Source: Deltaproteobacteria bacterium UBA5754 (lineage in GTDB: Bacteria; Desulfobacterota; Dissulfuribacteria; Dissulfuribacterales; UBA5754). From it: a DNA stretch of 12,936 nt. Positions 6,683-12,481 of this stretch are shown piece by piece. Position 1 is the stretch's first letter; every line of letters starts with the position of its first letter. Location of the stretch: assembly GCA_002419025.1 (NCBI GenBank), contig DIFG01000074.1:1-12936 (forward strand), written 5' to 3'. Both the position numbers and the translations under genes were made by a program. Below the pieces are notes generated by a model. That model ran no database searches and was not told where the DNA came from. It saw only the letters and a program-made list of their open reading frames with translations.

Positions 6683-8192
6683 CTTCTTCCTGCTCCTTTT
6701 CTTTCTCCTGTGATCCGGGAAGCCAGATAACAAACGAGGTTCCGACACCGGGACGGCTATCAAGGGTTATGCTCCCGCCGTGTGCCTCGATGATGTCGTG
6801 GACGATGGCAAGCCCGAGTCCTGTACCTTTTCCCACGTCCTTTGTTGTAAAAAAAGGATCAAAAATCCTTTCCACGATCTCGGGGGGTATGCCGGGGCCA
6901 TTGTCCTCCACGATGATCTCAACCTCATCCTTCTTTTCCTTTTCTCCGACCCAGCGGGCGGAGATCCATATGTTTCCGTTTTCCCCGAGGGCGTCCATGG
7001 CGTTCTGGATAAGGTTTAAAAAGACCTGCTGCATACGCTGCTTGTCGGCATATATCGTCACATCCGGCTGGATATCGAGGGTGATCGAGACTCGGCTCTT
7101 CACATGCCCGCGGACCAGTTTCATGGTCTCTTCGAGGAGTCCCTTGAGGGGAAGGGGCTCTTTATGGAACTCCTTGATCCTCGCGAACTCGAGAAGTGCG
7201 CGGACGATGTCCCTGGCCTTCAGCGACTGTTCAATGATCTGTCCTACGAGTTCTTTTTTGAAATCCAGATCGGGGTTTTGCAACTCCTCCTCCAGTATCT
7301 GTGCCGAGGTGGAGATGTTTGAGAGGGGATTGTTGAGTTCGTGGGCGACACCGGCAAGAAGGGTGCCCAGGGATGCAAGCTTGCCTGACTGGATAAGCTG
7401 TTTCTGCCGCATCTGGAGTTCGTTCCGCATCCTGTTGAACGATGTGATGAGCTCCCTGATCTCTTCCTCGAGGGGTCTTGCTGGGGGTTCGATCGCCTCT
7501 CCTTTTGAGATCTTCCGCGTGTAATCCTCAAGAAGCTTGAGAGACATGACGACCTTTTCCCCTAGGAAATTGAGGAGAAAAAAGGATACGGCAAAGAAGA
7601 TGAAAATCGTTGTCATGATGACGTTTTGAATGGTAACAAGGAGTTTTCTGATGGATTTTCTCTCCGTTGCCGACGTTCGTTCGGCGAAGTCGGTGAGGAT
7701 CTTTCCCGAGTTCCTGATCGCTTCTTCCAAGGACCTGTGCCTTTCTTTCGCATCGGGTTCATCCCGGTAGCTTGCTGAAAGGTCCTGAAGAGATCTCCGG
7801 TAGTCCATGAGCGCGCCTCTCACCTCTTCGAGCACCGAGTGAGAGGCGAGTAAATGAAGTTCCGACTCGTTCTCCGAGAACGTTTCCATGAGTTTCTTCC
7901 AGTACACGCCGTTTTCCTCGAGATCCTTTGCCTGACGGTACAGGAAGTAGTTTTTCTCGAACCGCCTGAGCTCCAAGGTGTTGTTTGAAAATACGTCAAT
8001 GAGCTCCATGAGCCTCACCTTGGACTCCACCTGGATGACCACCCCATAGGCGAACATAAGGCTCCCCGCTGTGATGGTCATCAAAAGGTAAAAGGCATAG
8101 GCGGTCTTCTTCCTGATACTGAGCGAATAAAAGTTCCTGATCCATCGCTTTCCGACGGGCGGATACAAAATGGTTTCCAGAATGGGTTCCAT
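6675..8192 (-). CDS. Membrane sensor histidine kinase (HAMP-HisKA-HATPase)
   Basis: 505-aa inner-membrane kinase, cognate partner of the downstream regulator. TM1 lies at about 30-53 and TM2 at about 186-209. Between them is a roughly 130-residue, strongly helical extracytoplasmic sensor with ELRRFEKNYFLYRQ, resembling the helical-bundle (HBM/4HB) sensors of chemoreceptors. A HAMP-like linker (about 210-265) follows, with no PAS domain. The H box GVAHELNNPLSN has phosphoacceptor H284. ATPase motifs are NLIQNAMDAL (N396), DNGPGIP (430-436), FFTTK (447-451) and GTGLGL (456-461). The C terminus is acidic (EKEKEQEEDE). The frame is open to 8249, but ATG at 8192 follows a GGGGGAGG ribosome site by six bases, so the first 19 codons are dropped. 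Confidence 0.94.
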   Translation of the reverse strand: MEPILETILYPPVGKRWIRNFYSLSIRKKTAYAFYLLMTITAGSLMFAYGVVIQVESKVRLMELIDVFSNNTLELRRFEKNYFLYRQAKDLEENGVYWKKLMETFSENESELHLLASHSVLEEVRGALMDYRRSLQDLSASYRDEPDAKERHRSLEEAIRNSGKILTDFAERTSATERKSIRKLLVTIQNVIMTTIFIFFAVSFFLLNFLGEKVVMSLKLLEDYTRKISKGEAIEPPARPLEEEIRELITSFNRMRNELQMRQKQLIQSGKLASLGTLLAGVAHELNNPLSNISTSAQILEEELQNPDLDFKKELVGQIIEQSLKARDIVRALLEFARIKEFHKEPLPLKGLLEETMKLVRGHVKSRVSITLDIQPDVTIYADKQRMQQVFLNLIQNAMDALGENGNIWISARWVGEKEKKDEVEIIVEDNGPGIPPEIVERIFDPFFTTKDVGKGTGLGLAIVHDIIEAHGGSITLDSRPGVGTSFVIWLPGSQEKEKEQEEDE

Positions 8193-8198
8193 GGCATG

Positions 8199-8206
8199 CC
8201 TCCCCC
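8199..8206 (-). promoter_or_regulatory. Strong ribosome binding site deciding the kinase start
   Basis: On the minus strand this reads GGGGGAGG, followed after six bases (CATGCC) by the ATG at 8192. Upstream in-frame ATGs at 8249 and 8222 have no comparable site, and the stretch they would add lies inside the regulatory repeats. Confidence 0.7.
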
Positions 8207-8220
8207 TGCCCTGTTGTTTC

Positions 8221-8249
8221 ATAATGCAATAAATGACCTCACAATGCAA
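8221..8249 (-). promoter_or_regulatory. Candidate sigma-70 promoter of the kinase-regulator operon
   Basis: On the minus strand TTGCAT (8249-8244) and CATTAT (8226-8221) are separated by exactly 17 bp. The hexamers match the consensus at 3 and 4 of 6 positions, so support is modest. Both hexamers coincide with the two TGCAAT repeats at 8225 and 8245, so a protein bound there would also block or influence kinase transcription. Confidence 0.3.
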
Positions 8250-8316
8250 TATATTTTACTATTTTGATTTTATTGGAATATTTTTTTGCGGTATTGCATA
8301 GTGCAATTTATGACTT
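8223..8316 (+). promoter_or_regulatory. TGCAAT repeats: candidate upstream activator sites for the sigma-54 regulator
   Basis: The hexamer TGCAAT occurs at 8225, 8245 and 8302. ATTGCA at 8293-8298 forms a perfect palindrome with the third copy (ATTGCA-TAG-TGCAAT, 8293-8307). A longer near-repeat AATGCAATAAATGACCT (8223-8239) and AGTGCAATTTATGACTT (8300-8316) recurs 77 bp apart. The first two hexamers are 20 bp apart, two helical turns. Relative to a start expected near 8385 the sites lie about 80 to 160 bp upstream, the usual distance for NtrC-type activators. Assignment to the regulator encoded next door is inference. Confidence 0.55.
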
Positions 8317-8359
8317 GAAGGTATTTTTTTAACTTATTGATTTTTTAGTTATTATTTTG

Positions 8360-8375
8360 TGGCACATCTGTTGCA
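8360..8375 (+). promoter_or_regulatory. Sigma-54 (-24/-12) promoter
   Basis: TGGCACATCTGTTGCA: the invariant GG and GC dinucleotides are separated by exactly 10 bases, and both half-elements TGGCAC and TTGCA match the textbook consensus. Transcription should begin about 12 bp further, near 8385, giving a leader of about 47 bases before the first gene of the operon. It is the only good -24/-12 site I found, and it faces away from the sigma-54 regulator and toward the FAEAG/TauE/Usp operon. Confidence 0.85.
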
Positions 8376-8431
8376 TTCTAAAGAGACAATCGACAGCTGT
8401 CCACATTCACATCTTTGATAGGAGGTCCATT

Positions 8432-8617
8432 ATGAAGACTCACACGACATTGTTTGACAAGCTGATGACTGCCGTAACATTTGCGGAGGCAGGCATGGTC
8501 GATACCGCAATGACGTTTGACCGCACCCCGGAAAAAAGGACAAGCAAGGAAGCGATCAAAAAAGGCATGAGCTTGCGCGTGAAAGATGTCCGTCCCTGCT
8601 CGATCAGCGCGAATTAA
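8432..8617 (+). CDS. Small FAEAG-motif protein 1 (unknown function)
   Basis: 61-aa soluble protein, not recognised as a known family. Start ATG at 8432 has a full AGGAGGT ribosome site six bases upstream; an upstream in-frame ATG at 8357 lies within the sigma-54 promoter and is excluded. The N-terminal half (LFDKLMTAVTFAEAGMVDTA, residues 7-26) is shared in pattern with the next two proteins. The remainder is basic (TPEKRTSKEAIKKG) with a single Cys and no membrane segment. It is first in the sigma-54 operon, directly after the promoter, so it should be the most strongly induced product. It may be a small partner or adaptor of the downstream proteins; function is unknown. Confidence 0.75.
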   Translation: MKTHTTLFDKLMTAVTFAEAGMVDTAMTFDRTPEKRTSKEAIKKGMSLRVKDVRPCSISAN

Positions 8618-8630
8618 GACCAGGAAACGG

Positions 8631-9161
8631 ATGATAAAGGGCATCAAGATGGCTGGCATCAGGGATATGCTAAAAAGATTCGGCGACGCCATGACGGCCT
8701 CCGCCTTTGCAGAGGAAGGGGAGGCCGGAATCGCCCGCGAGATCCTTTCCCGGGACAAAAACTCGTGGAAAAACGTCGTTCTCGGAACAGATACCCTTGA
8801 GATCAGCCCGAAAGCGCTCGGTTATGCTGCCGGGCTTTCCTGCCGGATGGGTGCAGGACTCGAAATTCTGCATCTCATCTCTCCTGATGACAAAGGCGAC
8901 ATGGACGCCGGCCCGGGCACCCTGGTCGGAGGAGGTGTGGGACTTACCGAAGTCACGCAGCGTCCTGAAGGAGGTCGGACCATTTATCACGTCGTTCCCT
9001 GGAGGGGAACCCTGATCGACGGGCTTCTCCACATCCTGGAAGGCCGCCGTGACATCATCAGTATTGTGATCGGAAGGCCTGTTCAGGGAAACAAAAGGCT
9101 TTCCGGGCTTTTAAAAAGGCTTGGCTGCCCAGTGATCATCCCTGAAAAGGGTGCTGCGTAA
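8631..9161 (+). CDS. FAEAG-motif protein 2 with a degenerate UspA-like domain
   Basis: 176 aa. Residues about 14-39 carry the shared segment (DAMTASAFAEEGEAGIAREIL). From about residue 46 the sequence resembles a universal stress protein: strand 1 and helix 1 (KNVVLGTDTLEISPKAL), then GYAAGLSCRMGAGLEILHLI, and a final DIISIVIGRP... ending in LGCPVIIPEKG. The ATP-binding pattern G-x2-G-x9-G-S/T of UspA is missing (GRPVQGNKRLSGLL stands there), and the middle is shortened, so ATP binding is doubtful. ATG at 8631 has AGGA five bases upstream and follows the previous stop by 13 bp; ATG at 8649 is an alternative. Probably a non-ATP-binding Usp partner of the tandem UspA at the operon end. Confidence 0.75.
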   Translation: MIKGIKMAGIRDMLKRFGDAMTASAFAEEGEAGIAREILSRDKNSWKNVVLGTDTLEISPKALGYAAGLSCRMGAGLEILHLISPDDKGDMDAGPGTLVGGGVGLTEVTQRPEGGRTIYHVVPWRGTLIDGLLHILEGRRDIISIVIGRPVQGNKRLSGLLKRLGCPVIIPEKGAA

Positions 9162-9175
9162 GGTATTTTATAAAA

Positions 9176-9197
9176 AATGGACCCATGGAGGTCCATT
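9176..9197 (+). repeat. Perfect 8-bp inverted repeat in the leader of FAEAG protein 3
   Basis: AATGGACC (9176-9183) pairs with GGTCCATT (9190-9197) around a 6-base loop CATGGA. No T tract follows, so it is not an ordinary terminator. Its right half contains GGAGGTCCATTA (9187-9198), identical over 12 bases to the ribosome-site and start region of the first operon gene (8421-8432). It lies between FAEAG proteins 2 and 3 and could act in mRNA processing or stability, or be a relic of gene duplication. Confidence 0.6.
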
Positions 9198-9215
9198 AGA
9201 TAAAAGGAGACTGTT

Positions 9216-9557
9216 ATGGATATGAAACTGTCGGGTTTTGAAAAAAACGTGGCGGCATGCGCCTTCGCAGAGGCCGGAGACTTCAAGACGGCAAAGGAGA
9301 TGCTCGTTGCCGGGGCCAAGAAGGAAGGGGTTGCACGGAGGGCCGATGCGGTCAAGGCCGGTTTGTGGGGCCTTGCCTCCGCCTGTCTTCTCGCCATCGT
9401 GTTTGTGAACGAAGATCTGGTAACGGACCTCTACACACGGGGCAAGTGGTTTGCAGCCCTTCCCATCGCAAGCGTCTTTATTTTTACCTTTGTGCACGGC
9501 TCTTTTGCTAACTATTTCCTTTCTACCTTGGGACTTAAGCCCAAGGGGAAAAAATAA
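9216..9557 (+). CDS. FAEAG-motif protein 3, small membrane protein
   Basis: 113 aa with two predicted membrane segments at about 49-65 and 78-100. The cytoplasmic N-terminal region (8-32) shows the shared pattern GFEKNVAACAFAEAGDFKTAKEML, followed by a basic linker (AGAKKEGVARRADAVK) and a basic end (LKPKGKK). Start ATG at 9216 follows AAGGAG by seven bases; a second ATG two codons later is possible. It sits directly before the TauE/SafE transporter, so it may be its small accessory subunit in the inner membrane. Not recognised as a described family; function unknown. Confidence 0.8.
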   Translation: MDMKLSGFEKNVAACAFAEAGDFKTAKEMLVAGAKKEGVARRADAVKAGLWGLASACLLAIVFVNEDLVTDLYTRGKWFAALPIASVFIFTFVHGSFANYFLSTLGLKPKGKK

Positions 9558-9600
9558 CAACGAAATTCGTGGAATAATAATTAATAATGAGGAGAAAGAT

Positions 9601-10983
9601 ATGAAACGGCTCATCTGGATGATTGCGGCGATTGCGATGCTGGTCTCACTGACTTCTATCCCGGCCTTTGCCGGAGGAGGAGGAGACCCCTTTCTTGGAG
9701 AATGGGCACTGACAACCGACAAGACCCAGTCCTTTGAGATCCACAAGGACAAAAAGACCGGGGTGTACAGCCTTAAGGACGCCTCAGGCGAGTTGGCCCT
9801 TCAGAAAAAGGACAAACACACCTTTGTTGCAAGCGGCCCGGATGGGGACATGGTCCTTTCCCTGGACACGAGTTCCGGGACGCTTACCGTAGAGAAGAAC
9901 GGGACGGCCCTTGCCTACCGCAAGGCCATCCGTATTATTAACCTCACACCGTTCAATTTCACGTTTCTCTTCCTGGTCGGGCTGATCGGAGGGCTCGTGA
10001 GCGGATTCATCGGATCGGGCGGGGCGTTCGTTCTCACTCCAGGCATGATGAGCCTTGGGGTAGACGGCCTTGTGGCAGTTGCGAGCAACATGTGCCACAA
10101 ATTCCCGAAGGCCATGGTCGGGGCCTACAAGAGGTACAAGTACGGGCAGGTCGATCTCAAGATGGGCGTCATCATGGCAGCGAGCGCCATCTTCGGGGTC
10201 CTGGTGGGGATACGTGTGCAGCAATATATCAACGAGATCCTTGGAGACGCCGGCTCCAACCTCTACGTGAGCTTCGCCTTTCTGGTGGTGCTTGTGGTGG
10301 TCGGGGGTATCGTCTTCAGCGACGCAAGAAAGATCGCCCGTACCGGCGGAGTCGAGACGACCACGCGACTCGCAAAGGCCGTTCAGAAGATCAATCTCTT
10401 TCCCATGATGACCTTCAATCGGGCGAAGATCAGGGTCTCCTTCTGGTTCACCGTTCCGATCGGGTTCGCAACCGGGTTTCTCGCAGCCACCATCGCAGTC
10501 GGAGGATTCGTTGGTGTCCCTGGGATGATCTACATACTGGGCATGTCGAGCCTCATGGCCTCGGCGACCGAACTCGTGATCGCCTTCGGGATGGGACTCG
10601 TGGGTTCCATCCAGTGGGGCATGCTCGGCCTTATTGACATCCGGCTCACCCTCATCATCCTCACGGGCTCCATCCTCGGTATTCAGCTCGGCGCCCTGGG
10701 GACCACGTATGTCAAGGATTACGTGATCAAGGTGGTCATGGGGACGATCATGCTCATGGTCGCTGTGAGCCGGGGACTTGCCATCCCTGTCTATCTCAGG
10801 GACCTCGGCTGGATGACATTTACCGATACCACCGCGTACGTCCTCAACCAGACAAGCTTCGGCGTCATGTGCCTTGCCCTCTTGACAGGGGCTGTCATCA
10901 TCCTAAACTCCATATTCAAAGGAATGCTGGCGGAAAAAAGGGCCGCAAAACTCGCCGAGGCTGCCGTACATGGAAATGTATAA
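9601..10983 (+). CDS. TauE/SafE family transporter with signal peptide and exported N-terminal domain
   Basis: 460 aa. A Sec signal peptide (1-24, ending SIPAFA before GGGGD) is followed by an exported, beta-rich domain of about 80 residues (29-107, beginning DPFLGEW). A TauE/SafE permease follows from about 118: GGLVSGFIGSGGAFVLTPG (130-148), SNMCHKFPKAMVGAYKR (162-178), and the second half ATGFLAATIAVGGFVGVPG (290-308). The usual TauE/SafE protein is 250-310 aa, so the leader domain is an addition. The family exports sulfite and related sulfur anions, but the substrate here is unproved. ATG at 9601 has GAGGAG seven bases upstream; the frame opens at 9451, where it only overlaps protein 3. 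It overlaps the UspA gene by 14 bp. Confidence 0.92.
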   Translation: MKRLIWMIAAIAMLVSLTSIPAFAGGGGDPFLGEWALTTDKTQSFEIHKDKKTGVYSLKDASGELALQKKDKHTFVASGPDGDMVLSLDTSSGTLTVEKNGTALAYRKAIRIINLTPFNFTFLFLVGLIGGLVSGFIGSGGAFVLTPGMMSLGVDGLVAVASNMCHKFPKAMVGAYKRYKYGQVDLKMGVIMAASAIFGVLVGIRVQQYINEILGDAGSNLYVSFAFLVVLVVVGGIVFSDARKIARTGGVETTTRLAKAVQKINLFPMMTFNRAKIRVSFWFTVPIGFATGFLAATIAVGGFVGVPGMIYILGMSSLMASATELVIAFGMGLVGSIQWGMLGLIDIRLTLIILTGSILGIQLGALGTTYVKDYVIKVVMGTIMLMVAVSRGLAIPVYLRDLGWMTFTDTTAYVLNQTSFGVMCLALLTGAVIILNSIFKGMLAEKRAAKLAEAAVHGNV

Positions 10984-11824
10984 AAAGATACTTGTCCCCT
11001 ACGACGGCTCTCCATCAGGGCGCTGGGCCTTGATGGAGGCCCTTCAGATGGCAAAAACGAACAAAAGTTGGGTGAAGGCCCTGGCAATCGTTCCTGGTTA
11101 TGTTGGAGACCTCGAACTCTTCGGGGTCTCCAACATCAAGGAGACCATCGAGGGCCCTGGACGAAAGCTTGTCTCAGAGGCCAAGGAAATGGCGGCCTCC
11201 CAAGGCATTCCCCTCCTTGCCGACTTCGAACAGGGGGAACCCTATGAAAGGATCGTCCACGTTGCGGAAGAAGAAAGGTGTGACCTCATCGTCATGGGCC
11301 GCCACGGACTGAGCCACGTGGAAAGGGAGCTCATGGGGAGCGTCACAGCCCGTGTCATCGGACATACGAACAAGGACGTCCTCGTCGTCCCTGAGGGGGC
11401 GCGGATCGCCTGGGGAAACATCCTCCTTGCGACGGATGGTTCGCGGTTTAGCGAGTCAGCAACAAAAAGGGCGATAGAAATCGCCCAGGGCAGTTCCTCG
11501 CGTATCACCGCCGTCAGCGTCGTACCCGCCGAACTCCTCCCCGAGGCCCCGGCCGCAGCCGTCGACATGACCGAAAGGGCCAAGGCCGTGCTGGAGTCCG
11601 TAAAAGAGAAGGCCGCCTCCTCAGGGGTGGAGGTCGAGATCCTTATCCGAGAGGGAGATCCCCATCTGGTCATACATGATGTTGCATCCCAGATACACGC
11701 GGACGTGATCCTTATGGGCTCCCACGGAAGAAAGGGCCTGACAAGACTCCTCATGGGAAGCGTCACGGAAAGGGTGATCGGATATTCCTTCATCCCAGTT
11801 CTTGTAGTTCACGCCACCACCTAA
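10970..11824 (+). CDS. Tandem universal stress protein (UspA x2)
   Basis: 284-aa cytoplasmic protein with two complete UspA domains (about 4-143 and 147-283). Each begins with the Usp strand (KKILVPYDGSPSG; GNILLATDGSRFS). Each carries the intact ATP-binding motif G-x2-G-x9-G-S: MGRHGLSHVERELMGS and MGSHGRKGLTRLLMGS. Such tandem proteins bind ATP and are induced under stress or energy limitation. ATG at 10970 has GAGG nine bases upstream and overlaps the transporter stop by 14 bp; the ATG two codons later has worse spacing. As last gene of the sigma-54 operon it may gate or report on the TauE/SafE transporter; that link is inferred from position. Confidence 0.95.
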   Translation: MEMYKKILVPYDGSPSGRWALMEALQMAKTNKSWVKALAIVPGYVGDLELFGVSNIKETIEGPGRKLVSEAKEMAASQGIPLLADFEQGEPYERIVHVAEEERCDLIVMGRHGLSHVERELMGSVTARVIGHTNKDVLVVPEGARIAWGNILLATDGSRFSESATKRAIEIAQGSSSRITAVSVVPAELLPEAPAAAVDMTERAKAVLESVKEKAASSGVEVEILIREGDPHLVIHDVASQIHADVILMGSHGRKGLTRLLMGSVTERVIGYSFIPVLVVHATT

Positions 11825-11849
11825 GAAATCCTCAAAGAACCAAAAAGGA

Positions 11850-11888
11850 AACCCGGGACAGGATGTGGAACCTGCCTCGGGTTTTTTT
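11850..11888 (+). terminator. Intrinsic terminator of the sigma-54 operon
   Basis: A 13-base stem (AACCCGGGACAGG, 11850-11862, with CCTGCCTCGGGTT, 11871-11883; one G-T pair and one A-C mismatch) around an 8-base loop is followed by a run of T to 11888. It begins 26 bp after the UspA stop. Read from the minus strand, the stem is followed by TTTCCTTTTTGG, so it may also end the convergent PfpI transcript, whose stop codon (11887-11889) touches the T run. Confidence 0.85.
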
Positions 11889-12405
11889 ATCCCCCAAGGG
11901 CGTCCCCGATTGCCCTGCAGAAGGCGGGAAGGTCTTCCGGCCTACGGGACGTGACGATGTTCCCATCCGTTACCACCTCAGCATCCAGGAACCCGGCCCC
12001 TGCATTTACGAGATCGTCCCTGATAGCGAAAAATCCCGTAACACGACGCCCTTTGAGGAGCCGGGCGGAGACGAGCATCCAGGGGCCATGGCAGATAGCG
12101 GCAACGACCTTTCCCTTTTCACCCGCCTTGCGTACGAGATCGACCATGGAGGGATGGCGGCGCATCCTGTCCGGGGCGTAACCTCCGGGGACGACGACCG
12201 CATCGAGGGTTTCCGGATCCACCTCGTCGGCCGCTCGGTCCGCCTGGACGGGATAGCCGTGTTTGGAGGTAAATTCCCCCCTTTTCGGGCCGACGATCGC
12301 GACATCGGCTCCGGCCTCGCGAAATCTGAGGACTGGATACCAGAGCTCAAGGTCTTCGTAGAGGTCCTCTGCAAGGACCGCGATCCGCTTGCCTGTCAGT
12401 TCCAT
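11887..12405 (-). CDS. DJ-1/PfpI family protein (putative glyoxalase/deglycase or protease)
   Basis: 172 aa, one PfpI/DJ-1 domain, normal length. The flavodoxin-like core starts RIAVLAEDLYEDLELWYP, with E17 in the position of the conserved acidic residue. VVVPGGYAPDRMR (70-82) and the nucleophile elbow AAICHGPWML (102-111), with C105 and H106, are typical of the PfpI/YhbO/YraA branch, described variously as intracellular protease, glyoxalase III-like enzyme or stress protein. ATG at 12405 has an excellent AAGGAGGT site five bases upstream, so the longer open frame to 12552 is not used. Probably its own transcription unit; 76 bp separate it from the ATPase gene upstream. Confidence 0.93.
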   Translation of the reverse strand: MELTGKRIAVLAEDLYEDLELWYPVLRFREAGADVAIVGPKRGEFTSKHGYPVQADRAADEVDPETLDAVVVPGGYAPDRMRRHPSMVDLVRKAGEKGKVVAAICHGPWMLVSARLLKGRRVTGFFAIRDDLVNAGAGFLDAEVVTDGNIVTSRRPEDLPAFCRAIGDALGG

Positions 12406-12481
12406 TGGGCACCTCCTTGACATCTTTATATGTTGTGAAGTGGTGACACGATATGTCCATCGATGACCGAACGTATGCCGT

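Noticed and set aside
5528..6730. Plus-strand open frames opposite the sigma-54 regulator
   Set aside because: Antisense shadows of a protein with every REC, AAA+ and Fis motif in place.
6769..7524. 251-codon plus-strand frame opposite the kinase
   Set aside because: Serine- and arginine-rich antisense reading of the kinase catalytic region; no ribosome site or domain.
8193..8249. Extension of the kinase to ATGs at 8222 or 8249
   Set aside because: The GGGGGAGG site at 8199-8206 points to ATG 8192, and the extension overlaps the regulatory repeats.
8293..8307. ATTGCA-TAG-TGCAAT as a CRP/FNR-type site
   Set aside because: It lacks the TGTGA or TTGAT half-sites of that family; its place upstream of a sigma-54 promoter fits an enhancer-binding protein better.
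9451..9600. Extension of the second TauE/SafE protein upstream of 9601
   Set aside because: It overlaps FAEAG protein 3 in another frame and would bury a clear signal peptide; ATG 9601 has a strong ribosome site.
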